In this document: positions 26,636 to 35,564 of the stretch, in pieces
Layout of the letters: each line of letters starts with the position of its first letter
Position numbering within the stretch: position 1 is the first letter of the stretch
Translations under genes and position numbers: made by a program
The notes under the pieces: model-generated
Database searches by the model: none
What the model saw: only the letters and a program-made list of their open reading frames with translations
What the model was told of the DNA's origin: nothing
Origin: Collinsella aerofaciens
Lineage (GTDB): Bacteria; Actinomycetota; Coriobacteriia; Coriobacteriales; Coriobacteriaceae
NCBI RefSeq assembly: GCF_015548375.1
Contig: NZ_JADMWW010000025.1
Coordinates: 1-35,634, forward strand
DNA length: 35,634 bases
Direction of reading: 5' to 3'

Positions 26636-26641
26636 TAGAAT
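26636..26641 (+). promoter_or_regulatory. candidate -10 box for a leaderless transcript
   Basis: TAGAAT ends 9 bases before the ATG at 26651, which has no ribosome-binding site. Transcription would start at or next to the ATG, as in leaderless actinobacterial genes. No clear -35 box. Confidence 0.35.
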
Positions 26642-26650
26642 CGAGCCTCC

Positions 26651-27742
26651 ATGGATACCCTCAACGACCTAAACGAACGCGTCGACGCCTTTGTCGGCAC
26701 CAGCTCCTTCGATACGCCCGCCGCGACCGACGATCAAGCCCCCATCGATGTGCCCGCCGAGGTTCACGAAGACGTCGTCGCCTCGGTCGACTTCTCCGAG
26801 GTTGAGCTTGCAGATGAATTTACCGAGCCCCAGGTGGCCGTAACCCCCAACGGCCTTTTGCCCATGGAGCCGCTGCCCATCGACGGACGCCTGCGCAAGG
26901 CGGCCCTCCGTATGCCCGATGAGATCGAGGAGGCCAGCGGCTTTACGCTCTTTGGCCGCCGCATCAAATCGCTCATCTACACCACCGACGTGGCGGTCAT
27001 CCGCAACTCCAATGCCGACGCCGTGTTTGCCGTCTACCCCTTCACGCCGCAGCCCGCCATTACGCAGGCGCTGCTGACCGTTGCCGAGTGCCCGGTCTTT
27101 GTGGGCGTTGGCGGCGGCACTACCACCGGTAAGCGCTCCGTGCAGATGGCGGCCGTTTCCGAGATGCAAGGCGCGGCGGGCTGCGTGGTCAACTCCCCCG
27201 CTACTGCCGAAATGGTCGAGCACATCACCAACATCGCCGACATCCCCGTCATCGCCACGGTCGTTCGCTGCGACGACGATGCTCACGCCAAGGTGCGCGC
27301 CGGAGCCAAGATTCTCAACATCGCCGCCGGCAAGAACACGCCCCAGGTCCTACGCGAGCTGCGCGAGCACTATCCCAACCTGCCGCTTATCGCGCCGGGC
27401 GGCAAGACGCCCGAGAGCATCCGTGAGACCATCGCCGCCGGCGCCAACGCCATCATCTGGACGCCGCCTTCGGCCCAGCAGCTACAGACCGACATGATGC
27501 AGCGTTATCGCAAGATGAAGGAAGACGCCACACCTGTCATCTCGCGCGACGATGTGCCCATTATCGACCAGGTCGCCGCCGCCGAGGTCAGCCAAGTCGA
27601 GAACATGAATCCCGACGTGCCGATTCCCGACGAAGTCATCGAGCGCGTTGCTTCGATCCACGAGCGCGTAGAAGAGCATCGCGCCAACCGCGGCCTCAAG
27701 CCATCACTGCACGGCTTCTTCTTCCGCGGAAAGAAACGCTAG
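26651..27742 (+). CDS. conserved protein with TIM-barrel-like core, unknown function
   Basis: 363-aa soluble protein. Residues 1-70 are acidic and probably disordered. Residues 95-290 show alternating short hydrophobic strands and helices with glycine-rich turns (VGVGGGTTTGKR 151-162, VVNSPATAEMVEHI, IPVIATVVRCDDDAHAKVRAGAKILNI in segments near 198-224, LIAPGGKTPESI 246-257, AGANAIIWTPPS). This resembles the strand ends of aldolase-like or NanE-like barrels, and relatives tend to be labelled simply hydrolase. No catalytic residue can be assigned. The C-terminal 70 residues are charged and helical. It is transcribed alone, ends in a strong terminator and may be leaderless. Confidence 0.6.
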   Translation: MDTLNDLNERVDAFVGTSSFDTPAATDDQAPIDVPAEVHEDVVASVDFSEVELADEFTEPQVAVTPNGLLPMEPLPIDGRLRKAALRMPDEIEEASGFTLFGRRIKSLIYTTDVAVIRNSNADAVFAVYPFTPQPAITQALLTVAECPVFVGVGGGTTTGKRSVQMAAVSEMQGAAGCVVNSPATAEMVEHITNIADIPVIATVVRCDDDAHAKVRAGAKILNIAAGKNTPQVLRELREHYPNLPLIAPGGKTPESIRETIAAGANAIIWTPPSAQQLQTDMMQRYRKMKEDATPVISRDDVPIIDQVAAAEVSQVENMNPDVPIPDEVIERVASIHERVEEHRANRGLKPSLHGFFFRGKKR

Positions 27743-27754
27743 CCGCAACAGCAA

Positions 27755-27792
27755 GGCCCGCCCCACAAACGTGAGGCGGGCCGTTTTCGTTT
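27755..27792 (+). terminator. rho-independent terminator
   Basis: GGCCCGCC...GGCGGGCC (27755-27782), a 12-bp stem with one mismatch and an AAAC loop, followed by GTTTTCGTTT. It ends the 26651-27742 transcript and faces the DegV gene. Confidence 0.85.
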
Positions 27793-27823
27793 GAACAATC
27801 ATGCAGCGACGTGATGGGGCAAA

Positions 27824-28714
27824 TTAATCCACGCGCTTGTCGCCCATAAAGAAGAGCGCCACCGTACCAGGTCCGGTATGCGAGCCAATCAGAGTACCGA
27901 TGTCATTGATCTCAATCTTGCCTTTAAGCTGCGGAACCTGTTCCTCAATCAGCGCCGCGACCGCCTCGGCATCCTCGCGGCACGCCGACTGCGACATGAT
28001 GCACTTACCCGAATAATCCACACCGTCCTGCACGTGTGCCATCATGGTCTTGGCCATCTCGGAAATCGCGCGCTTCTTAGTGCGAATCTTCTCACGTGGC
28101 GACAGCTTGCCTTCGCAATCGACCGTCATAAGCGGGCAAATCTTAAGCGCCGTGCCGATGATCGCGCTCGCGGCCGAAATGCGACCGCCGCGCAGGTAGC
28201 TCGACAGATCGGTCGAGAAGAACCAGTGGTGCAGGTTGAGTTTGTGCTCCTCGATCCAGGCAGCCGTCTCGTCGAGTGAAGCCCCGCTATCGCGCACGTC
28301 GGCGGCATATTCCAGCAACAGGCCAAAGCCCGAAGACGCCGCCAGCGAATCGACGACGCGCACCTTGCCGCCCTGGGGATAGCGATCCGCGAGCATCTGC
28401 GCCGCAACGCAGGCCGATCCATACGTGCCCGAAATGCCCGACGACAACGTCAGGTGCAGCACGTCTTTACCCTCGGCAACAAACGGCTCCCAAAACTCCT
28501 CGTACTCACCCACGCTCACCTGGGACGTCTTGGGCATGGCGCCCGCGGCAATCTGGGCAAAAAACTTGTCCGGCGTAATCGACTGATACAGATCGTCCGT
28601 ATAGACAACATCGTCGATCTCGTAATGAAAACACACGACAGGGATATTGCGCGACGCAAAGAACTCACGGGTTCGGTCGGCGGCGGATTCACAGGTCAGG
28701 ACAAAATCACTCAT
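27824..28714 (-). CDS. DegV family fatty-acid-binding protein
   Basis: 296-aa DegV/FakB-like lipid-binding protein. It has TSQVS (63-67), the canonical SSGISGTYGSA (91-101) and IGSHTGPGTVALFF near the C-terminus, but the N-terminal TDSxxD is TCESAAD (7-13), with Cys in place of Asp. Such variation is seen among DegV paralogues. The ATG at 28714 follows AAGGAG by 6 bases and is preferred over 28732. It is the second DegV in the window, on the opposite strand to the first and not next to a kinase gene, so any link to a fatty-acid kinase is unproven. Confidence 0.9.
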   Translation of the reverse strand: MSDFVLTCESAADRTREFFASRNIPVVCFHYEIDDVVYTDDLYQSITPDKFFAQIAAGAMPKTSQVSVGEYEEFWEPFVAEGKDVLHLTLSSGISGTYGSACVAAQMLADRYPQGGKVRVVDSLAASSGFGLLLEYAADVRDSGASLDETAAWIEEHKLNLHHWFFSTDLSSYLRGGRISAASAIIGTALKICPLMTVDCEGKLSPREKIRTKKRAISEMAKTMMAHVQDGVDYSGKCIMSQSACREDAEAVAALIEEQVPQLKGKIEINDIGTLIGSHTGPGTVALFFMGDKRVD

Positions 28715-28789
28715 ATGAGGCTCCTTACTCATTGCTGCGCAAATTATCGCACAGTGAGCCTACATACGGTACATATGTCCACTATTTAC

Positions 28790-28810
28790 CAAATCGAACC
28801 AAAAATAGTG
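28790..28810. promoter_or_regulatory. inverted repeat CACTATTT/AAATAGTG
   Basis: Perfect 8-bp arms (28790-28797, 28803-28810) about 80 bp before the DegV start on the minus strand, operator-like in size and A/T content. Confidence 0.35.
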
Positions 28811-28977
28811 AACATCTTTACCACCATCGTCTCCACCGGCCCCACGCATAAATATCTGAAAAAACACCCTCTGTCGTCTCCACCCAACCGCCATATCTAC
28901 CTCAACTAAATCGATTTACCAAACCGTTCAGCCGACAATTCAACCGCTGGCGCAAAATCGAAACAAAAGCGGCGCAT

Positions 28978-29007
28978 ACTGATAAACGTTTGACGCTGTT
29001 TATCAGT
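28978..29007. promoter_or_regulatory. inverted repeat in the fbp leader
   Basis: ACTGATAAAC and GTTTATCAGT (28978-28987, 28998-29007), perfect 10-bp arms with a 10-base spacer, followed by TTT, ending 27 bp before the fbp ATG. It could be an operator or a weak attenuator for gluconeogenic control. Confidence 0.45.
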
Positions 29008-29034
29008 TTTACCAACCCCATCGGAAGGTGTTTC

Positions 29035-30951
29035 ATGGTCGCATTCGATCGCAATCCGCAAGACTTCAAGTATCTGCGCCTGCTGTCGAGACAGTTCCCC
29101 ACCGAACAATCCGCATTTACCGAAATTATCAACCTCTCGGCCATCCTCAACCTACCCAAGGGCACCGAGCATTTTATGAGCGACGTGCATGGTGAGTACG
29201 AAGCCTTTATGCACATCCTCAACAACTGCTCGGGCGTCGTACGCGAGCATGTCGACGAGATTTTTGGCGACACGCTCTCCTTTGACGAAAAGGGCGAGCT
29301 GTGCACGCTCATTTACTACCCGCGCGAGAAGATTGAGCTGGTCCGCAGCCAGCGCGAGGACTCGCCAACTTGGTACAAGACGATGCTTGACCAGCTCATC
29401 ATGGTCGCTCGCTCGCTTTCAAGCCGCTACACGCGCTCCAAGGTGCGTAAGACCATCCCGCGCGACTACGCCTATATCATCGACGAGTTGTTGCACACGC
29501 ACCCGGACGAGAACAACTATCGCGTGCGCTATCACGAGCGCATCGTGGAGTCCATCCTGGAGACCGCCAGCGCCGACGACTTTATCGAGTCGCTCGCTTC
29601 GCTCATCAAGCGCCTGGCCGTCGACCACCTGCACCTGGTGGGCGATATCTTCGACCGCGGCGGCGGCGCGGCCAAGATTATGGACCGCCTGCTCACCTAC
29701 CATTCGCTCGACATCCAGTGGGGCAACCACGACCTGCTGTGGATGGGCGCTGCGGCCGGTGAGCCCGCCTGCATCGCCACGGTATTGCGCAACAACCTAC
29801 GCTACGACAACTACGAAATTCTAGAGAACGACTACGGCATCTCGCTGCGTGAGCTTGTCGCCTTTGCCGATGCCACCTATACCGCCGGTGAGTCCATCAC
29901 CCCGCTGATCAAGGCCATCAACGTGCTGCTCTTTAAGCTCGAGGGCCAGATTATCCAGCGCCACCCCGAGTTCGATATGACCGACCGCCTGCTGCTCGAC
30001 AAGATCGACCACGACAACGGCACGGTCACGCTCGCCGACGGCAGCGTGTGGCCGCTCACGACCAACGACTTCCCCACCGTCGACCCGGCGGACCCCTATA
30101 CGCTCACGCCCCAGGAGCAGCACATCATCGACAAGCTCGTGTCCGAGTTTGTCACCGCCGATCACCTGCATCGCCATATCGATTTCCTCTATTCCCACGG
30201 CTCGATGTACAAGGTCGCCAACGGCAACCTGCTCTTCCACGGCTGCGTTCCGCTCAACGAAGACGGCACCTTTAGCAGCATGAACTGTCTGGGTACCTGG
30301 CACGCTGGCCGCGATTATCTCGATTTTTGCGACCACATCGCCCGCCGCGCCTGGCGCGTGGGCGACCGCGACGCCCTCGACTGGATGTGGTACCTGTGGA
30401 TTGGCTTTAACTCGCCCGCCAGCGGACGCCTGGTGCGTACCTTTGAGCGCGCCTATATCGCCGATAAGAGCACCTGGGTCGAGCCGATGGACCCATACTT
30501 TACGCTTACCAAGTCGCCCTCGGTCTGCGACGACATCATGCGCGAGTTTGGCGTCGCGCCCATGGCATGTTCGCCGACCGGCCACATCATCAACGGCCAC
30601 ACGCCCGTTAAAACCACCAAGGGCGAGCAGCCCATCCGCGCCGAGGGCAAGCTACTGGTCATCGATGGCGGCTTCTGCCGCGCTTACCATCCCAAGACGG
30701 GCATCGCCGGCTATACGCTCATCTCGAGCTCGCGCGGCTGCCGCCTCAAGTCGCACCGGGCCTTTACGACGGTTGCCGAGGCACTCACGCGCAACGTGGA
30801 CATCGAGAGCGAGACCAACCGTTTTGACCAAGCAGACCGTCGCCGCATGGTGAGCGATACCGATACTGGCGCCAAGATTCGCAGCCAGATCCAGGACCTG
30901 CGCCAGCTGCTCGATGCATATAGAAACGGTGCTATCGAGGAGCGCGCCTAG
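29035..30951 (+). CDS. fbp: fructose-1,6-bisphosphatase class III
   Basis: Hydrolyses fructose 1,6-bisphosphate to fructose 6-phosphate in gluconeogenesis. At 638 aa with calcineurin-like phosphoesterase motifs it is the Firmicutes-type class III enzyme, not the 330-aa class I. Seen: SDVHGEYE (49-56, Asp50 and His52), GDIFDRGG (203-210), GNHD (230-233) and a late NGHTPV, together the dinuclear metal site. LSAILNLPKGTEHF near the N-terminus and VIDGGFCRAYH near the C-terminus are also typical. The ATG at 29035 follows GGAAGG and replaces a longer unsupported start. The leader carries a perfect inverted repeat. gtrA-like genes follow on the same strand after 78 bp. Confidence 0.95.
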   Translation: MVAFDRNPQDFKYLRLLSRQFPTEQSAFTEIINLSAILNLPKGTEHFMSDVHGEYEAFMHILNNCSGVVREHVDEIFGDTLSFDEKGELCTLIYYPREKIELVRSQREDSPTWYKTMLDQLIMVARSLSSRYTRSKVRKTIPRDYAYIIDELLHTHPDENNYRVRYHERIVESILETASADDFIESLASLIKRLAVDHLHLVGDIFDRGGGAAKIMDRLLTYHSLDIQWGNHDLLWMGAAAGEPACIATVLRNNLRYDNYEILENDYGISLRELVAFADATYTAGESITPLIKAINVLLFKLEGQIIQRHPEFDMTDRLLLDKIDHDNGTVTLADGSVWPLTTNDFPTVDPADPYTLTPQEQHIIDKLVSEFVTADHLHRHIDFLYSHGSMYKVANGNLLFHGCVPLNEDGTFSSMNCLGTWHAGRDYLDFCDHIARRAWRVGDRDALDWMWYLWIGFNSPASGRLVRTFERAYIADKSTWVEPMDPYFTLTKSPSVCDDIMREFGVAPMACSPTGHIINGHTPVKTTKGEQPIRAEGKLLVIDGGFCRAYHPKTGIAGYTLISSSRGCRLKSHRAFTTVAEALTRNVDIESETNRFDQADRRRMVSDTDTGAKIRSQIQDLRQLLDAYRNGAIEERA

Positions 30952-31029
30952 CACCACCCGCGGGGATTGGCTAAACTTGCTGAGTTTGTCATCCCCGCGG
31001 CGCTTCGGCGCCAGCTTAAGGCAGGTACC

Positions 31030-31425
31030 ATGCAAAAGCTCCTTGCGCAGATCATGAAATTTGGCGTCGTCGGTGTCATTGCCACGGTTATCGACTTTGG
31101 CATTATGAATCTGCTCCACTACGGTCTGGGCCTCAACATCCTAATCGCCAACACCAGCGGCTTTATCATCTCACTCATCTTTAACTACCTCGCAAGCATG
31201 AAGTACGTGTTTGCGCACAAGGAAGGCATGAGCCGCCGCCGCGAGTTCATCATCTTTGTCGTGCTTTCCGTGATCGGTTTGGTGCTCAACGACGGCATCG
31301 TGCTGGCGCTCAACACCGGCCTGGGATTCGAGGCCAATATCGCCAAGATCTGCGCCACCGCGCTTGTCATGGTCTACAACTTTGTGACCCGAAAGATCTT
31401 CCTGGAGGGCGACGAGACCAAATAG
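31030..31425 (+). CDS. GtrA family membrane protein, copy 1
   Basis: 131-aa protein with four predicted membrane spans (about 9-30, 36-52, 71-92, 103-121). GtrA proteins are thought to help move polyprenyl-linked sugars across the membrane for cell-surface glycosylation. NYLASMKYVFAHKEGMSRRREF after the second span is the family's cytoplasmic loop. The ATG at 31030 follows AAGGCAGG; a longer frame from 30967 lacks support. Paralogous to the next gene. No glycosyltransferase partner is in the window. Confidence 0.88.
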   Translation: MQKLLAQIMKFGVVGVIATVIDFGIMNLLHYGLGLNILIANTSGFIISLIFNYLASMKYVFAHKEGMSRRREFIIFVVLSVIGLVLNDGIVLALNTGLGFEANIAKICATALVMVYNFVTRKIFLEGDETK

Positions 31426-31446
31426 CTCGACACCCCCGCAGCATTA

Positions 31447-31496
31447 CGGCGCCCACGGACGATGCGCACTCAGCGCAGTATCGTCCGTGGGCGCCG
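31447..31496 (+). terminator. strong 17-bp hairpin after GtrA copy 1
   Basis: Perfect arms 31447-31463 and 31480-31496 (CGGCGCCCACGGACGAT and complement) with an inner GCGC/GCGC stem. It lies 21 bp after the stop. The following bases are GCTCGTTTACG, a poor T-run, so termination is likely but not textbook. Confidence 0.5.
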
Positions 31497-31644
31497 CTCG
31501 TTTACGGGAAGATTTGCAACGTTTGCGGATTGTCTCTTGCAAATTTGACGAGTTCGTATAGTTCTTGGCAAAGCCCTTACGTTTCCCATGCAAAAGCTCT
31601 AAAGTATCCTCTGCTCGATTCGTCAATGCATTGGATGTGATTAC

Positions 31645-32052
31645 GTGCGCAAGGCACTGGCACAACCTCATACCAAGCAGTTCCTCAAGTTCGCCGTCGT
31701 GGGTCTTATCTCCTTTGGCATCGACTGGGGCATGCTCATTGCGCTCGTCGAGCTGTTCCACCTCGACTTTTTGATGAGCACCACGGTTTCGTTTATCACG
31801 TCCGTCGTGGTCAACTACTGGCTCAGCATGAAGTACGTGTTCGACCACCGCGAAGGCATGAGCCGCAAGCGCGAGTTCACGATCTTCACCATCCTGTCGG
31901 TGATCGGCCTGGGCCTCAACGACCTGTACATGTTTGTGGGCGTCACGTTTTTGAGCATCGGCTACCAGGCCATGAAGGCCATCGCCACGTTCCTCGTCAC
32001 CTGGTATAACTACTTCAGCCGCCGCTTCTTCCTCGAGGGTGCACGGTCGTAG
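31645..32052 (+). CDS. GtrA family membrane protein, copy 2
   Basis: 135-aa four-span membrane protein closely related to copy 1: both carry SMKYVF-H-EGMSR-REF in the loop, then an SVIGL-LND segment in the third span. The start is GTG at 31645 with only a weak GGATG site upstream. A TTACGT and TAAAGT pair 17 bp apart upstream (about 31577-31605) may be a promoter, so the gene may be expressed separately from copy 1, from which a strong hairpin divides it. It ends in a clear terminator. Confidence 0.88.
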   Translation: MRKALAQPHTKQFLKFAVVGLISFGIDWGMLIALVELFHLDFLMSTTVSFITSVVVNYWLSMKYVFDHREGMSRKREFTIFTILSVIGLGLNDLYMFVGVTFLSIGYQAMKAIATFLVTWYNYFSRRFFLEGARS

Positions 32053-32078
32053 TCGATTCACTATTTGCTTGAATGTAT

Positions 32079-32118
32079 AACCGGTTGGAATTCCCGTTCC
32101 AACCGGTTTTTTTGTTTG
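32079..32118 (+). terminator. rho-independent terminator after GtrA copy 2
   Basis: Perfect 12-bp stem AACCGGTTGGAA/TTCCAACCGGTT (32079-32090, 32097-32108) followed by TTTTTTTGTTTGC. Confidence 0.93.
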
Positions 32119-32152
32119 CAGAGAGACCCGGCGACCCAGTCCCATTCGCATG

Positions 32153-32190
32153 AAAAACGGGCGGTCCGGATGTTGGTCCGAACCGCCCGT
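32153..32190 (-). terminator. rho-independent terminator after the DUF4430 gene
   Basis: Minus strand: ACGGGCGGTTCGGA (32190-32177) pairs with the arm 32170-32157 with one mismatch across a 6-base loop, then TTTTT. Confidence 0.88.
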
Positions 32191-32212
32191 CTGGCGCGCT
32201 ATGTCGAGGCCT

Positions 32213-33115
32213 CTAGCCCGTTACGTAATACCAAACAACGTTGTCGCCATTGGAGAGAACGTAGTTACTGCAGGCCGTCATGGGCGTTGTGCCGTTGACG
32301 GAGTACATCCAGCCGCTCGTGCCGCCGTACTGTTTCTCGGCCAAACCACCAATCGCGGAGACATACGTACCGTACGACGAGCCATGTGCGTTGACAGAAA
32401 GGCCCAGCGCGCACAGGGCATCGTAGACGGTAGCGCCTTCGTTAAAGGTAAAGGTGCCACCAGAGGACACAGGATTGCCCACAGAGCTCGATGTGACCGA
32501 AACCGTCACCGTAACGTAGTTGGACTCCTGCGAGCCGCTCTGGCCGCCCGAGGAGGCGTTTCCACCATTAGAGGATGAGGCTCCATTAGACGACTGGCCA
32601 CCGCCCGAAGAAGCACCACCAGACACCTTGGAAGTATCGCCGGCTCCCGTATTCTGGGCAGCGGATTTATCGCCAGACTTCTTGCCGTCCTGGTCCTCGG
32701 ACTTCTTGCTATCCGAGTTTTTGTCCGATTCCTTGTCCGAAGACTCGGAATCATCCTTGCCGTCGTTCGAACCCTTGGACTCATCTTTTGCGTCATTCGA
32801 TGACTTGGAATCCTTGGAACTGGCCTCGCCCGAAGTCGTAGTCGAGCCAGACGCCTTGGTGTCCTTGGTGACGACGCTCTCCCCCGTCACGGTCTGAATG
32901 ATCCAGTCGATGGACCAGGCACCGCTTGTGGAAGGATGGACGAAACCCAGCGAGACGACGATCAGAATGGTGCATGCAGCAGTCAGAACGCCGAGGAGCG
33001 CCTTGCGACGAGAGGTGGACGCCGCCGAAGCGGCGCCCTTTTGCTTTTGATCATCGAGCTGGATAAACGAGGAGTCGGGCTGTTGCCCGCTGGTCTCCTT
33101 GGGCTTATCGGGCAT
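32213..33115 (-). CDS. membrane-anchored DUF4430 surface protein
   Basis: 300-aa exported protein. The N-terminal 37 residues are polar and basic (STSRRK), then one hydrophobic segment at about 38-58 anchors it, with the rest outside the cell. Residues 84-198 are a Ser/Lys/Asp/Gly low-complexity spacer. The last 100 residues are a DUF4430 (transcobalamin-C-like) domain, with TFTFNEGATVYDALCAL, SGWMYSVNG and GDNVVWYY. In other proteins this domain occurs in cobalamin carriers and on Gram-positive cell surfaces; ligand here unknown. The ATG at 33115 lies inside the end of the upstream gene (11-bp overlap) with AAGGGTGA as its ribosome site, so the pair is translationally coupled. Confidence 0.85.
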   Translation of the reverse strand: MPDKPKETSGQQPDSSFIQLDDQKQKGAASAASTSRRKALLGVLTAACTILIVVSLGFVHPSTSGAWSIDWIIQTVTGESVVTKDTKASGSTTTSGEASSKDSKSSNDAKDESKGSNDGKDDSESSDKESDKNSDSKKSEDQDGKKSGDKSAAQNTGAGDTSKVSGGASSGGGQSSNGASSSNGGNASSGGQSGSQESNYVTVTVSVTSSSVGNPVSSGGTFTFNEGATVYDALCALGLSVNAHGSSYGTYVSAIGGLAEKQYGGTSGWMYSVNGTTPMTACSNYVLSNGDNVVWYYVTG

Positions 33116-35564
33116 TACCGTCACCCTTGCCGCGCTTGGTCAGCACGAAGACGGCGATGAGCGCGAGGCCAATCACGCCGGCGGCGATGCCAACGATGGC
33201 TAGCGGATTGGTGCCAGTCTCCTGCTCGGAAGCACTAGAGGACTTCTTAGCAGTGGTCGTGGAAACAGCACCCGTATCGGACTTGGAATCGGACTTCTTG
33301 TCGGACTTGCCGTCCTTCCTGTCAGACTTCTTGTCAGACTTCTTCTCGTCCTTCTTATCGGACTTATCGGAGTCCTTCTTGTCGGACTTGTTGTCCCTGG
33401 TCTCGGTCTTGGTCGACACCGTCGTCTTGGTCACCGGCTTCTGGCCCGGGGCGACAGCGCCGCCAGCCTGCTGGCCCTTCGTGCCGGAGCCGGAGCCTGT
33501 GCCAGTGCCAGCGCCAGCGCCAGCGCCGGAACCGTTGCCAGCGCCACCGGTGCCACCATTAGTGCCAGAACCGCCATTACCGCCAGGGTTAACGGCATTC
33601 TTGGTCCACTTGGCATACAACGTCAGGTCGGCCGTCACCGGCGTGCTGAAATCATACGCCTGCGTGCAAGCCTCATCGGTAAACCAACCGCCGAAAGTGT
33701 AGCCATCGCGCGTCGGATCGGCCGGCTTGACCAGCTTGCCGTCGGCCGTAGCAACAAATTTAGTGTCGCAAGCAGACCCGCCGTTGGAATTAAAGGCAAC
33801 CGTCCAAGACTCGACAGCCCCCAGCTTGAACAGCGTACCCGAATCATTGATGTAGTACAGGTTGCCAGATGCATCGGTAATGACCGGAGAGTCGCAGTGC
33901 TGGTAATGGCCAGCCGCATCATAAATCTGCGTCGCCTCTGCATCGCCGAGCGTATAGCGATACACGCCACCACCAGCAGAGTAGTTAACGTAATCCTTGC
34001 TATCCGCGCTGTTAACGGTGAAGTACACATAGGTCTTGTCGCCCTGAACACTCACCAGCGGAGTAGCAGCAATACCGTTAAATCCGGCCGGCAGTTCTTT
34101 ACCGTCAGCAGCAGTGACCATCGTGGTTTTACCGGTCTTCAGGTTATAGAGAACCAGAGCAGAGCCAGTAGCCGTCTGTCCGCCGACAATCAAGTTTTCG
34201 CCAGCCACCGCCGGTGCGCTCATGTTATTCGTAAGACCCAGGTCGACCGTCTTCTGCTCGCTCAGTACGCCCTTCGCCGAAAGCGAAATCACATGGAGCT
34301 TTCCATCGTGCGTCATCTGATAGAAGGTCGAACCATTGGACGGATCGGCGACACAGTCGGCGTTCGCGAGAGCGCCGAGCTCCATGGTCGAAACGACATC
34401 GCCCGTCGTCTTATCAATGCACTTAAGCGTGCCCGCGCTCGTAGGAACAATGGCATACTTATCCGTCAAAGCCGCACCAGTCCAGTAATAGCCCTCGGCA
34501 GGGTCGATGTTCTGCCAAGAAACTTCGCCCGTGGCAATCTTAATGCGCGAAAGGGAGCCGTTGCCGTAGGTCGCGTTGTAATTCTCGTCATACGAAATAT
34601 CGACCGAGCCTATATAGACGTACTCGCCGTCCGAAACGACGGTGCAGGAGCTCTGCGTCAAGTCCGTCAAACCAGGCGTCAGCCACTTGCAGATCAGCTT
34701 GTCTGCAGTAATCGCCTGGACCGCACCGCCGTTGAGCGGAACGATGATAAGGCCATTGGTATAGATCGGACGAGAGGTATAGCTCACCTTAGAGGCAAGC
34801 GGCGCAGAGGCAACCTTTTTGCCCGTGGACGAATCGATCTTAATGAGCTCGTTCTCGGTCGCGATGTACACAAAGCCGTTAGCAATGACAGGCTCGCTGC
34901 AGTTGGCATACTGCTGACCAGACTCGGCCTTCCAATCGAAGGCCCACTTAAGACCGGCGGCCTGCGCAGGCGTCTTAGCATCCGTTACGGTCGAACCGTT
35001 GCCACTGTTGCCGTAGCCGGCCCACTCGGCATCCCAATCAGGAGTCGTCGCGCTCGGATCCACGACAATCTTGTCGGGATCGGGCATGGGCGAATTATCG
35101 GTGGTATAGGCAAGCGTAACCTTGTCACCGCTCTTGAGCGTAATCTGATTAGCGCAGAGTAAGGAGGCCTCTCCATTGATATACAGATGCCAGTATTTAC
35201 CGGTCGCACCATCATAGCCGTAGGACTTGTCTTCGAACGGCGATTTGATGGAATTGAGGAACCAGTATGCACCACTCTGGGAGCCGTTATACGTAACGCC
35301 CTTGGCCTTCAGGACCGTCTCAATAAGGTTCTGAGCAGTAGAGCCTTCGGGCAAAGAAACATTGCTTGCCGAGCCCCAGCGAGTATTGTTGCCGTTGACA
35401 TCGGGACCGATAACATCGACAGACCCAAGCACCTGACCGGGGAGGGCATCGGCGTCAGCACCATACATAAAGGTGACGGCGTCACCCTCTTGGAGCTCGT
35501 AGGCACCAGCGCCAACGTCGGCGAACTTGCCATTTACATAGAAGCGCCAATAGCTTTGGCTCTG
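33105..35564 (-). pseudogene. 5'-truncated DUF4430/PQQ-propeller/InlB-repeat surface protein
   Basis: An open frame of 819 codons without its own start region. From the N-terminus: the tail of a DUF4430 domain (YWRFYVNGKFADVG), a second DUF4430 domain (KYWHLYINGE), a beta-propeller of PQQ-like repeats over about 370 residues, one InlB B-repeat (DGYTFGGWF...LTLYAKW), Gly-rich and Lys/Ser/Asp-rich spacers, and a C-terminal membrane segment (NPLAIVGIAAGVIGLALI) with a basic tail. No LPxTG motif. An export signal and the first half of the first DUF4430 are missing: in-frame TAA at 35567-35565 lies in unrelated sequence. A start at 35468 is possible on paper but would give a surface protein without a signal peptide. 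Overlaps the next gene by 11 bp. Confidence 0.8.

Larger units (their letters stand above)
28715..29034. other. divergent intergenic region between DegV and fbp
   Basis: About 320 bp, A/T-rich near its centre, with no gene. It holds two inverted repeats listed separately and an ACATATGT palindrome near 28782. No consensus promoter could be placed with confidence for either gene. Confidence 0.5.

Noticed and set aside
33260-33420. Tandem-like repeats that might be a CRISPR or minisatellite
   Set aside because: They encode a Lys/Ser/Asp-rich spacer in frame within a surface protein; units are irregular and no spacers exist.
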